A DNA stretch of 64,000 nucleotides from G963676655 sp963676655 (GTDB lineage Bacteria > Verrucomicrobiota > Lentisphaeria > Victivallales > Victivallaceae). A program made the position numbers and the translations under genes. Position 1 is the stretch's first letter. Each line of letters opens with the position of its first letter. The notes under the pieces are model-generated. The model did no database searches. It worked only from the letters and a program-made list of their open reading frames with translations, and was not told the origin of the DNA. Below are positions 41,606-50,755 of this stretch, piece by piece. The DNA lies in assembly GCA_963676655.2 (NCBI GenBank), contig CAXXKX010000002.1, positions 1 through 64,000 on the forward strand, given 5' to 3'.

Positions 41606-43972
41606 TTATTGATCCTTATTAGGTTCGACTGTTTCGCTCTTATCGCGGCCGTCTTCGAGGTGGACATGATCGACTTTTTCAACCAAATCAATGTCTTCGG
41701 CGGAAACATGGCCGATTACGCGACCGTCATCGTGCAAGTTGGTTTCCTTGGCTTCCAGCCTTTTAAAGAGCCGGCAAAGGTCCCAGGTGCCACCGACAGT
41801 GAACCATACGGTTGAGATGGCTCCGACGATACCGACCAGAATCAGGTTGTTAAACAGGAACCAGTTGGCCCACCAATGGCTGGGCCACGGATCAAACACG
41901 TTCCAAATGACAATGAACAAGAACGCGCAGAAGTGTAATACAAAAGTCCAGATAAATACGGACCATGCCAACGCTTTGTCCCATTTTGAATATTGCGAGT
42001 CAATACCCAGGAGGCGCGGTAGAAAGTTTTTGATGCTCCATGGCGGTTTTTCAAAAGATTTACCATCGCGATTGTACTTGCCGCGGTGCAGCATACGGTC
42101 CATGTTGAATGGCTCTTTGCAGGTAAGCAATGAAATGGTTACGTACAAAGTAATGGCAATAAGCATTGTGATGAAATAAATTTCCTGTGAATTGATCGGA
42201 AACTTGTCAGGAGTCACTCTCCAGACGATATAAGTGCCGAATGGCGCCGTAACGGTTGAGAGAAAGGACTGCAGTGAGTCGATCATATTCCATTCAACCA
42301 GTTTGGGATAGATAACATCAACCCATTTTTTCTGAGCGATAAACCCGCTTACCGCCAGGATTGAACCGGTCGCGAGAGCCGCGAATGCGCCATAAACGGT
42401 ACCTCGTTTCCAATAAAGTCCGAAGACAATGCACGGTCCGGCGCCGCCGAGCCAGATGGCTCCGGTTATCACGAAGAACATTATAATATAGTCAACCTGA
42501 CCGAAAAAGAATGAGAACAGGAATGCGATCACAGCCACACAAGCGATGATAGCACGCAAAAGGTTGAGTTGCTGCTTCGGGGTAAATGGTTTTGTTCTGA
42601 ACGGCAAAATAACGTCCTGCACGATGATACTGCCCCAGGAGTGCATGTAGGTTGTATCAGTACTGACCAGCAGGAAGATCATGATCGCGCAGAAGACCCC
42701 GGTAATACCGATCGGAAGGAAACTCCTTACGGTCATCGGCACCAGCATTTGACCAAAAATCGTGCTGTAGACCTGGGCTTTTGATTTATCTTCCGTTCTC
42801 ATGGCTGCGACAGAAAGATTGCGGATTTGTTCACGTTTGTCCACGGTATAAGTGGTAGCTGTCGGTAACTTGTAATCGCTTTGGGCCAGTCTGGTTTTCA
42901 GGGCCGGAGAAATTTTGCCGGTATTAATATACTCTCTGATTTCAGACCTGACCGCATCATATTTAGCCTCAGGAGCCACATCTTTCATGGCTTTGACCGC
43001 TAGTTCTTTGCGGACCGAGGTAGCGCCTTTTTGGAAATCAACATGGTTCAGATAAGTATAGGCGGCTATTGCCAGCAGGACATACATCATCACGGAAAAA
43101 CCCGAGCGCCAGGTGCCGAGAACCCCACCCATTTTTTGTTCGTGCGGAGTTGCCGCCGCGGAATTATAGCCTTGAGTGCCGGACCAGGCCATGCGGTTGA
43201 TAATACTTGAAAAGATCCCGACAAAAACATAGAAAATATTGAATACACGCAATTTTTCAATATCATAAGGATTGAGCATACTCATCCCTTTAGGTCTATC
43301 CATCAGGGCCGGAGCCATTTCCTTGCTCCAGGAAAACGTAAGAATAATGAAAACCACGATGATAACGTACATCGGGTAACTCAAAATCCCTTGTACACAG
43401 TCGGTGACCATGATGGTGATCTGACCGCCAAACCAGACGATCATTACCGCAAGCGACAGAAAGCACATCATCACCAGGGCAAAGGTTGGAAATTGCCAGC
43501 CGGCAATATTGATAGTCAAAGGCAGACCGCAGTAATAGATCAGGAATCGAGCGCCGACCGCTGGAAAAATGGCATAGTTTATCACGCCGGAGGTTGATTG
43601 CAGAACCGCGGCAAAGATACGGAAGGATTTACTGTAACGGATTTCAAAAAACTGCCCGATTGTCATTGCCCGGGTTTCCCGGAAGCGATAAATACAATAC
43701 CCGGACAAGCCAAGAAACATTCCGATTGGAACACTGACCTGATTCCAGAAACTGATCGCGAAACCGCATTTATAGTACATCTCGAACATGGCGCACAGGC
43801 TTATCAGCCCCATGGCCGCTTCACCATTCGAAACCGCCACAACATAACGCCCGGCCACGCGTCCGGCCGACAGGAAGTCTGAGACCCCGTGTACGTATTT
43901 TTGAGTCCTGTACCCGATACAAATTACCACCATTAGTGGCACCGCCACGATCAACCAGTCAATCCAGTGCAT
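41606..43972 (-). CDS. sodium:solute symporter (SSS/SLC5 family), paralogue
   Basis: A 788-residue transporter, closely similar along its length to 38941-41355: MHWIDWLIVAVPLMVV, GEAAMGLISLCAMFEM, RAMTIGQFFEIRYSK, the same central hydrophilic insert (VRSEIREYINTGKIS) and the same C-terminal tail (VIGHVSAEDIDLVEKVDHVHLEDGRD). Na+-coupled uptake of an unknown substrate at the inner membrane. First gene of the minus-strand run; AAGGGA about 6 bases before ATG. The pair probably arose by local duplication and may take related sugars or sugar acids released by the lyases. Confidence 0.88.
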   Translation of the reverse strand: MHWIDWLIVAVPLMVVICIGYRTQKYVHGVSDFLSAGRVAGRYVVAVSNGEAAMGLISLCAMFEMYYKCGFAISFWNQVSVPIGMFLGLSGYCIYRFRETRAMTIGQFFEIRYSKSFRIFAAVLQSTSGVINYAIFPAVGARFLIYYCGLPLTINIAGWQFPTFALVMMCFLSLAVMIVWFGGQITIMVTDCVQGILSYPMYVIIVVFIILTFSWSKEMAPALMDRPKGMSMLNPYDIEKLRVFNIFYVFVGIFSSIINRMAWSGTQGYNSAAATPHEQKMGGVLGTWRSGFSVMMYVLLAIAAYTYLNHVDFQKGATSVRKELAVKAMKDVAPEAKYDAVRSEIREYINTGKISPALKTRLAQSDYKLPTATTYTVDKREQIRNLSVAAMRTEDKSKAQVYSTIFGQMLVPMTVRSFLPIGITGVFCAIMIFLLVSTDTTYMHSWGSIIVQDVILPFRTKPFTPKQQLNLLRAIIACVAVIAFLFSFFFGQVDYIIMFFVITGAIWLGGAGPCIVFGLYWKRGTVYGAFAALATGSILAVSGFIAQKKWVDVIYPKLVEWNMIDSLQSFLSTVTAPFGTYIVWRVTPDKFPINSQEIYFITMLIAITLYVTISLLTCKEPFNMDRMLHRGKYNRDGKSFEKPPWSIKNFLPRLLGIDSQYSKWDKALAWSVFIWTFVLHFCAFLFIVIWNVFDPWPSHWWANWFLFNNLILVGIVGAISTVWFTVGGTWDLCRLFKRLEAKETNLHDDGRVIGHVSAEDIDLVEKVDHVHLEDGRDKSETVEPNKDQ

Positions 43973-44007
43973 TTTTTCCCTTCAATTCAGTTATTTATTA
44001 ATATTAG

Positions 44008-45057
44008 TTAGAACATTTCATCAAACAAATCCGGATGAGGTTTCCCATCGCTTCCGTTGGCGGGCGCATCGATCCCGAAGCGTTTCCATGCCTTGACTGT
44101 GGCACGGCGTCCCTGTGGGGTGCGCATCAGGTAACCTTCCTGGATCAGGAACGGTTCATATACTTCTTCGATCGTTCCTTCCTCCTCACCAACGGCGACG
44201 GCAATAGTCTTGATTCCGACCGGTCCGCCGCGATAATTATGAATTATAACTTCAAGTATACGGTTATCCATTTCGTCCAGACCGTCACCGTCAATCTGGA
44301 GCATTTCCAGCGCGGATGATGCTACGGCCTGATCGATAATTCCGTTTGCTTTGACCTGAGCATAATCCCGTGCCCAACATAACAGATTGTTAGCGATACG
44401 CGGGGTTCCCCGGCATCTTCCGGCCAGTTCGTCGGCGCCGTCGTCGTCTAATTGGATTTTCAGGATTCCGGAGGAGCGTTTGAGGATTTTGGTTAATGGC
44501 GGTTTGTCATAATAGTCAAGACGGCATGACAGTGCGAATCTCGAGCGTAAAGGCGCAGACAGCATGCCTTGCCTGGTGGTGGCTCCGATCAGGGTGAAGC
44601 GCGGCACATTCAAGCGAACTGATCGGGCGCCAGGTCCCTGATCAAGCATGATGTCGATGAAAAAATCTTCCATCGCGCTGTATAAATATTCTTCAACCGT
44701 GGTATTCAAACGATGGATTTCGTCGATAAAAAGAATGTCTCCGTCCTGCATGGAGGTCAGTAGTCCGGCCAGGTCGCCGGGTTTTTCAATTACCGGCCCG
44801 CTTGAGGATTTTATTGACGCGCCTTTTTCATTGGCGATGATGTAGGCCAGGGTTGTTTTGCCAAGTCCGGGAGGGCCGCTTAACAGTAGATGTCCAAGTG
44901 GCTCGTTACGATCTCTGGCGGCTTTGACAAATAGTTCGAGGCGCTCCTTGACACTTTCCTGTCCCGGAAAGTCGGCAAATTTTTGAGGCCGCAATGTCTC
45001 ATCGCTGACACTGTCCTTTTTATTCATTGTGGACGTGATAAAGCGTTCTGCCGCCAT
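44008..45057 (-). CDS. ruvB: Holliday junction branch migration ATPase RuvB
   Basis: A 349-residue AAA+ motor that, with RuvA, drives branch migration of recombination intermediates. Walker A GPPGLGKTTLAY (near 60), Walker B ILFIDEIHRL, sensor 1 LIGATTRQGMLSAPLRSRFA, sensor 2 RCRGTPRIANNLL, and the C-terminal winged helix (GGPVGIKTIAVAVGEEEGTIEEVYEPFLIQ). Full length. GGAG lies 6 bases upstream of ATG 45057. ruvA and ruvC are not adjacent, as in many genomes of this group. Confidence 0.97.
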   Translation of the reverse strand: MAAERFITSTMNKKDSVSDETLRPQKFADFPGQESVKERLELFVKAARDRNEPLGHLLLSGPPGLGKTTLAYIIANEKGASIKSSSGPVIEKPGDLAGLLTSMQDGDILFIDEIHRLNTTVEEYLYSAMEDFFIDIMLDQGPGARSVRLNVPRFTLIGATTRQGMLSAPLRSRFALSCRLDYYDKPPLTKILKRSSGILKIQLDDDGADELAGRCRGTPRIANNLLCWARDYAQVKANGIIDQAVASSALEMLQIDGDGLDEMDNRILEVIIHNYRGGPVGIKTIAVAVGEEEGTIEEVYEPFLIQEGYLMRTPQGRRATVKAWKRFGIDAPANGSDGKPHPDLFDEMF

Positions 45058-45294
45058 GATGCTCCGTTATTTCTTGGTTAAATTTATATACACTGAACTT
45101 GTAAAAATACATTTTCAAACTATTTTATCAAGTCTGTTTTTTCAAAAAAAAGCATTTTTATTTAAAAGGGTTCATAATAATTTTTTTGCGTAACGAGTTG
45201 CGCACCAAAGTTTAGGGTTGTAACTGATTAACAACGCAAACCTTAGGTGAGTGTGCTTGCATGCAAAGAAAAACGAAAAGGAGAATACATTCTC

Positions 45295-47295
45295 ATGGAT
45301 GTACAACAACTGAAACTGGCCGCTGACACTATCCGCGTCCTGTCCGCTGAAGCAATTCAGAAAGCAAAATCCGGGCATCCCGGCATGCCGATGGGCTGTG
45401 CCGATGCCGCAGTCGTTCTCTGGCACAAATATCTGCGTCACAATCCGAAAAACCCGGGCTGGGTCGGTCGTGACCGTTTCATCCTGTCCGCCGGACACGG
45501 TTCAATGCTGATTTACTCGTTACTGCATCTTTATGGCTATGGCCTTTCAATGGAAGAGCTTTCACAGTTCCGCCAATGGGGCAGCCTGACTCCGGGTCAT
45601 CCGGAACTTGGTCATACTGACGGTGTTGAAATTACCACCGGGCCTCTCGGCAGCGGTTTCGGCGGCGCGATCGGTATGGCGATGGCTGACAAATATTTGG
45701 CCGCGAAAACCGGACTGGATAAAACCGATCTGCTCAACAACCGTTATTTCGCGTTTAGCGGCGACGGCTGTATGATGGAAGGCACTACCGCTGAAGCAGC
45801 GTCTCTGGCCGGACATTTGAAACTTGACAATGTCATCTGCTTCTATGATGACAACTCGATTACGATTGAGGGTTCCACCAATCTTGCGTTCAGCGAAGAT
45901 GTCGCTAAACGTTTTGAGTCATATAATTGGCGCGTTATCCATTGCGACAATGCCAATGATATTGAAAAGGTCGACGCCGCTTTTGCTGAAGCAGTTGTTT
46001 CTGACGGTCGTCCTACCCTGATCGTTGGCAAAACCCAGATAGGTTTCGGCTCTCCGAATAAACAGGGTAAAGCTTCCGCTCACGGCGAACCACTCGGCGA
46101 AGACGAAGTAGTTGCTACCAAAAAGGCTCTCGGTATGCCGGATACTCCGTTTACCGTCCTGCCGGAAGTTACCGCTATGATGGAAGCCAGAATTGCCGAA
46201 CTTGAAGCGGAAGCCGCCAAATGGGATGCTAAACACGAAGCGTTTAAAGCCGCCAACCCGGAAGGCGCGGCATTGGCTGCAAAAATGTTCAGAAAAGAAG
46301 TTCCGGAAAATATCCTTGAAGAACTTCTGGCTGCAGCTCCGCTTGACAAAGCGGTGGCCACCCGTGCTTCCGGCGGTACTATCCTTCAAAAAGCCGCTGA
46401 ACTCGTTCCGAGTCTCGTTGGCGGCGCGGCCGACCTGGCCCCGTCCACCAAGACCGATATCAAAGGCGGCGAAAGCTTTACCGCGGAAAACCGCGGCGGC
46501 TGTAACTTCCATTTCGGCGTTCGTGAACTCGCTATGGGGATGTGCGGCAACGGTATGGCCATTAACGGCGGCCTGATTCCGTATACCTCTACTTTCTTTG
46601 TCTTCTCAGATTACATGAAACCGGCGATTCGCCTGGCCGCTATCCAGAAACTGCATGAAATCTATGTTTTCACGCATGATTCGTTCTATGTCGGCGAAGA
46701 CGGCCCGACCCATGAACCGATCGAACAGATTGCGATGTACCGTTCACTGCCCGGCGTTACCGTAATCCGTCCGGCGGAAGCGACTGAAGTTGCTCATGCC
46801 TGGGCTACCGCCCTTAAAGCTGACGGCCCGGTCATGCTGCTGCTGACCCGCCAGAATCTTGAGCCGATCCCGGCTGAATTGCGCGGCAATGTCGATGTAG
46901 CCAAGGGTGCTTACGTGCTGGATGACCAGGAAGATTTCGACCTGGTCATGATGGCGACCGGTTCCGAAGTCAACCTGGCGCTTGACGCGGCCAAAATCAT
47001 CCGCGAAAACGGCTGCAAAGTCCGGGTTGTTTCCATGCCGTCATGGGAACTATTCGAAGCCCAGAGTGACGAATACAAAGCCTCTGTTATTCCGGCTGAC
47101 AAGAAATACGTATCAATCGAAGCCGCGTCCACCATGGGCTGGGGCAAATACGTAGGCCGTTGCGGCCTGTCTATCGGTATCGACCATTTCGGCGCGTCCG
47201 CTCCGTATTCGGTCCTGGCCGAGAAATTCGGGTTCACCCCGGAAGCTGTAGTCGAAAAGATCAAAGCTCATTTCTGTCCGTGTTCCTGCAGCTAA
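45295..47295 (+). CDS. tkt: transketolase
   Basis: A 666-residue thiamine-diphosphate enzyme, full length, that moves two-carbon ketol units in the pentose phosphate pathway. ThDP/Mg site GDGCMMEGTTAEAASLAGHL (near 155), substrate residues IQKAKSGHPGMPMG, HTDGVEITTGPLG and THDSFYVGEDGPTHEPIEQ (near 470). I start it at ATG 45295 (MDVQQLKLAAD), with AAAGGAGA 10 bases upstream; frames reaching 45247 add a poorly conserved stretch. The unusual C-terminus ends CPCSCS. It has its own terminator. The leader (about 45220-45260) can form a GTTGT/ACAAC hairpin, function unknown. Confidence 0.96.
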   Translation: MDVQQLKLAADTIRVLSAEAIQKAKSGHPGMPMGCADAAVVLWHKYLRHNPKNPGWVGRDRFILSAGHGSMLIYSLLHLYGYGLSMEELSQFRQWGSLTPGHPELGHTDGVEITTGPLGSGFGGAIGMAMADKYLAAKTGLDKTDLLNNRYFAFSGDGCMMEGTTAEAASLAGHLKLDNVICFYDDNSITIEGSTNLAFSEDVAKRFESYNWRVIHCDNANDIEKVDAAFAEAVVSDGRPTLIVGKTQIGFGSPNKQGKASAHGEPLGEDEVVATKKALGMPDTPFTVLPEVTAMMEARIAELEAEAAKWDAKHEAFKAANPEGAALAAKMFRKEVPENILEELLAAAPLDKAVATRASGGTILQKAAELVPSLVGGAADLAPSTKTDIKGGESFTAENRGGCNFHFGVRELAMGMCGNGMAINGGLIPYTSTFFVFSDYMKPAIRLAAIQKLHEIYVFTHDSFYVGEDGPTHEPIEQIAMYRSLPGVTVIRPAEATEVAHAWATALKADGPVMLLLTRQNLEPIPAELRGNVDVAKGAYVLDDQEDFDLVMMATGSEVNLALDAAKIIRENGCKVRVVSMPSWELFEAQSDEYKASVIPADKKYVSIEAASTMGWGKYVGRCGLSIGIDHFGASAPYSVLAEKFGFTPEAVVEKIKAHFCPCSCS

Positions 47296-47321
47296 AACTG
47301 TAAATCACGGCATATAAATTC

Positions 47322-47357
47322 AAGCCCTCGTGTCAAACGGCATGAGGGCTTTTTTCT
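47322..47357 (+). terminator. Rho-independent terminator of transketolase
   Basis: Stem AAGCCCTC (47322-47329) with GAGGGCTT (47344-47351), 14-base loop, then a run of T, 27 bases after the tkt stop codon. Confidence 0.85.
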
Positions 47358-47414
47358 TTTAATAATTTGATAAAATGGTTAAGTTGTTTGTTTTAGGTGA
47401 TTTACGTATTATTT

Positions 47415-47435
47415 ATAGTCAAGCGGTATGACTAT
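47415..47435 (+). repeat. dispersed hairpin copy 5 (ATAGTCA-AGCGGTA-TGACTAT)
   Basis: The best copy: a perfect 7-bp stem around the AGCGGTA loop, preceded by TTATTTATAG as in copy 2. It lies between the tkt terminator and the next gene. Confidence 0.7.
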
Positions 47436-47579
47436 ATTCTATACTTCCTGCATTTATATCATAAAGTGGTGAAGATGTATAAAATGAGTCAGAGGACTAT
47501 TTTTAAATGGTTGAATTATGATTCCTCCTTGGTATATTAACCGTTATGCATTACTCTGAAACATGCGGGATATATTATA

Positions 47580-49982
47580 ATGAAACCTGTTAAGTTAAAA
47601 AATGTCACCCTTGAGTTAAGTTCAAAACCGTTCCGGGATGAATCCGAGGAAACCATGTATGCCGTTTGCGAAAAAATGTTCTCGCAATGGAAGCTTCTCT
47701 CCGATTGCTCCGACAGGATTTCTGTCTTATTATGGATTGCGGACGGAAGCGAAATACTTGAATATTCGGGAAATATGGACCAGACCTTTGAATGGGCGTA
47801 TTGGCTCGGAGCGGCGAATAGACCGTGTCCGGAAAATCCAACTTACAGGGACTTGCGTAGTCCGCACCACTGTAACGCGACATATATCGACTCTCCGCAA
47901 CCGCGTCAATACGCCTGGTTGAAACGCTTAATTGAGGTAATCCGTGTTGTCGGCGAAAAAGTTACCGGTAAACCGATAAGGATTGGCGCCACTTTTGACA
48001 ACGGCCCGGAATTCGCGATTTCCGATTTTAAATATCGCCGGCACCGGGAAATCCTTGCTAAAAATGATTTTGTTTTTTGCGACGCCGTACTGCATGCGGA
48101 CAACGAACACTATGCCGCGTATCCGAACGGAATTCCGGAAGGAACGTCTTTAGGGACTTTTCTGGGCAAGCAGTTCCATGAATTTTCACGCGACCTCGGT
48201 TACGATTATATCTGGTTGTCCAATGGTATGGGTTTTGGGCGTGAAACCTGGGGGATTACCGGCGCACTTTCAGACAAGCAGCGTTTTTATCCAGAAAAAG
48301 TTGATGAAACAGCCGGGGCGATGCTGGGATTCTGGCATGATTTTACATCAAACTGTCCCGGAGTCGAAATTGAAACGCGCGGTAGTAATTATTCCGCCGG
48401 GGTTGAGATGTCGACCGATGCGGCCCCGTTGCGGGAGCTTTATCGTGACGGGGTGATTACCGCTCCGGTCAACTCTCCATGGGCCGCGATTGATTTTCGG
48501 ACCGGACTGGAAATTTCTGCCTGGATGTCTCACATTGCCGAACTGCCGAATGATATGTTTCCATATCGTTTTTACGCCCATGATCCCTGGTGGATGAACA
48601 GTCCGTGGCTTGATCGTTACGGACGTGAACCGTGGGATATTTTCATGCCGTTGTCGGTTTCCAGAGTTACCGGTTCCGGCGAGGTTAAAGCCGCCAACAG
48701 TGTTTCAATCCTGACAGTTGATGACACGAAAGGCGAAATGCCGGATATTGTTCCGCGTGAAGTTACAAACCACTTGCTTGATGCGCTTGAAAACGCGCCG
48801 GACGAACCGGGGCCGTTGGTTTGGGTTTATCCGTTTGATGAATATTGTTCTTTAGTACGGGATAAGGATCGCCGTTTGGAACAGGTGTTTAACGAGGATA
48901 CCTTTTTAGGAGAGACCATTCAAGGCGGGGCTCCTGTCAACACGGTAATCAGTACCGGGAATTTGAGAAAATTACTGGCCGATGATCCGGAGCGGATTTT
49001 GAGGTCGATATTGATTGCTCCGGTTACGGCCGCGGAAACGCTGTATCCATTTATCGATAAAGGCGGTAGAGTTGTCTTTTATGGCGCGCTTGCTTCGGCC
49101 CCGATTGAACTCCAGACGCGCCTGGGGCTTCGTTGCACAACTCCGCTGCTTGAGACGGTCGAAATAGATTCATTTTTGAACATCGACCTTTTCAGCGAGG
49201 GAAATATCAATAAAACTCTCCACGTGGTGGAACAGTTTGCCGGCGGTGGATTGACAGAGACGATAGACGCCCCGGATGTCGAATCGCTGGTCCTGGCTAA
49301 GCAGGACAATCAAACCAGGGTAATTGCGGCGAAACGCGGAAAACTGGCGTTTCTCCGGGCTGTCCTGCCATGTTCTCCAGATGTCCGGACCAATGAACGG
49401 TTTATGGTCATGCTGCCGCCTTCGGAATCTTTTCCGACGGAACGTCTTTTACGCCATGTACTGTCAAAATTCGATTGGAAACTGAGTGCCGACGCTTTTT
49501 CTATAGACACAATATTGCCGCGTTGTAACATCTCTCGATACGATAACGCCTTTTTCTTTTCTCTGCTTGCCCCGGATACCTCGTGTTCTTTACGGGTAAA
49601 TGCTCCTTTGGGCGCTCCGATACTTACTGAACTTGAAACGCATATTGAGCATGGTGATGCGGTCTGGCATCCGGCCCGATGCTGGCATAAAGAGTGCCGC
49701 TGTTTTGTTAAACAGGCCAAAAATTCTGTAATAGGCGGGCAAATTTATTTGCCGGGTACGTTTAATTTTACCGGAAGACGCTATTACAGCGGACTGGTTG
49801 ACGCTGAGGTACGCTTTTTTGTTCCCAAAGGCTATGAGGATAACCTTGAAATTATTACGACCCCGTTCTTTCTCTGGGATTTCTATCGCGGTGAAAATGT
49901 AACGCCGGAATGGGAAGATTCAGAATTCGGACGTTGCGCTGTCGTCAGGAATGCCAATGGTCATTTGAATTTTGCCTGGTAA
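47580..49982 (+). CDS. 800-residue TIM-barrel protein with GATase-like domain, putative glycosidase
   Basis: No named family recognised. The first 420 residues have the rhythm of a (beta/alpha)8 barrel: VLLWIADGSEILEYSG, RIGATFDNGPEFAISDF (Asp/Glu pair near 145), YDYIWLSNGMGFGRETWG and WMNSPWLDRYGREPWDIFMPLS. Residues about 440-560 contain a Rossmann/GATase-like segment (SILIAPVTAAETLYPFIDKGGRVVFYGALAS), like the domain that follows the barrel in GH42-type glycosidases. A beta-rich C-terminus ends the chain. It lacks a signal peptide, so it is probably cytoplasmic and acts on imported oligosaccharides. The ATG at 47580 has no strong ribosome binding site. A hydrolase role is inferred from architecture only. 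Confidence 0.55.
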   Translation: MKPVKLKNVTLELSSKPFRDESEETMYAVCEKMFSQWKLLSDCSDRISVLLWIADGSEILEYSGNMDQTFEWAYWLGAANRPCPENPTYRDLRSPHHCNATYIDSPQPRQYAWLKRLIEVIRVVGEKVTGKPIRIGATFDNGPEFAISDFKYRRHREILAKNDFVFCDAVLHADNEHYAAYPNGIPEGTSLGTFLGKQFHEFSRDLGYDYIWLSNGMGFGRETWGITGALSDKQRFYPEKVDETAGAMLGFWHDFTSNCPGVEIETRGSNYSAGVEMSTDAAPLRELYRDGVITAPVNSPWAAIDFRTGLEISAWMSHIAELPNDMFPYRFYAHDPWWMNSPWLDRYGREPWDIFMPLSVSRVTGSGEVKAANSVSILTVDDTKGEMPDIVPREVTNHLLDALENAPDEPGPLVWVYPFDEYCSLVRDKDRRLEQVFNEDTFLGETIQGGAPVNTVISTGNLRKLLADDPERILRSILIAPVTAAETLYPFIDKGGRVVFYGALASAPIELQTRLGLRCTTPLLETVEIDSFLNIDLFSEGNINKTLHVVEQFAGGGLTETIDAPDVESLVLAKQDNQTRVIAAKRGKLAFLRAVLPCSPDVRTNERFMVMLPPSESFPTERLLRHVLSKFDWKLSADAFSIDTILPRCNISRYDNAFFFSLLAPDTSCSLRVNAPLGAPILTELETHIEHGDAVWHPARCWHKECRCFVKQAKNSVIGGQIYLPGTFNFTGRRYYSGLVDAEVRFFVPKGYEDNLEIITTPFFLWDFYRGENVTPEWEDSEFGRCAVVRNANGHLNFAW

Positions 49983-50099
49983 TCTCACGCGTCTGTGACT
50001 TGAAATGAAAAACTGCTTCAATTTGCATTATATAGAGACTGCTGTTATATTCTTGTTTATTCTCTTTATCGAACCGCAAATAATTTAAGGAGCAGAAAA

Positions 50100-50684
50100 A
50101 TGAAAACCCGCACCATCTTAACTTCAATTCTCGCCGCAGGGGTTGCATTTACCGCTTTCGCCGCTGACAAAGTCATTAAGGTTATTCCGGAGAATGCCAG
50201 GAAGGCCAGAATCGATGTATCTGATCCAACCAATAAAAACGTCCTGAAACCCGGCAAGAGTATGCATGTTTCCGGCTGGCTGAAAGACCGGAAAAATTAT
50301 AATTTGTATTCTTCTTCAAAACCGTTGACAACTGATAAGTGGGAAGATTATGTGGTCGATTTTACGCCCCAGCAAGATGGTGAAGTAGTCGTCAAACTGT
50401 GTGGGCTGTGGTGGCGGGCCAAAGGAAACAAGAGCAGTACCCCGATCTATGTTTTATATGATGACGTGGAAATTACCGGCGCGGAATTGAAAAATCCCGG
50501 ATTTGAAGAGCTTGACGCCAAAGGAAAACCCGCCCATTGGTCGACTCGCGGTAAAATAGTCAAAGATGCCAGAACCGGCAAAAATGCGATAAAAGTATCT
50601 ATTGGCACTAATGCGTCCCAGAAAATCCAAGTCAAAAAGGGCCAGAAAGTAACAATCAAAGCCAAAGTTAAATATCCGAAATAA
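50100..50684 (+). CDS. small exported protein with carbohydrate-binding-like jelly roll
   Basis: A 194-residue protein with a clear signal peptide (MKTRTILTSILAAGVAFTAFA, cut after AFA). The mature part has the beta pattern of CBM4/9-like domains: KWEDYVVDFTPQQDGEVVVKLCG, PIYVLYDDVEITGAELKNPGFEE, PAHWSTRGKIV. The NPGFEEL motif is common at the start of such modules. AAGGAG 6 bases before ATG. The gene stands alone between the 800-residue protein and a bidirectional terminator. It probably binds glycan outside the cytoplasm; no enzyme domain. Confidence 0.65.
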   Translation: MKTRTILTSILAAGVAFTAFAADKVIKVIPENARKARIDVSDPTNKNVLKPGKSMHVSGWLKDRKNYNLYSSSKPLTTDKWEDYVVDFTPQQDGEVVVKLCGLWWRAKGNKSSTPIYVLYDDVEITGAELKNPGFEELDAKGKPAHWSTRGKIVKDARTGKNAIKVSIGTNASQKIQVKKGQKVTIKAKVKYPK

Positions 50685-50722
50685 GTTTCCAGTTACCAAC
50701 GGGAAACTCTGAACTTCGATTG

Positions 50723-50755
50723 AAAAACTCCGGAGTAACTCCCGGAGTTTTTTTA
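50723..50755. terminator. bidirectional terminator between converging genes
   Basis: Stem AAAACTCCGG (50724-50733) with CCGGAGTTTT (50742-50751) and an 8-base loop. It has T runs on both strands, serving the small exported protein gene (+) and the OLD-family gene (-). Confidence 0.85.
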
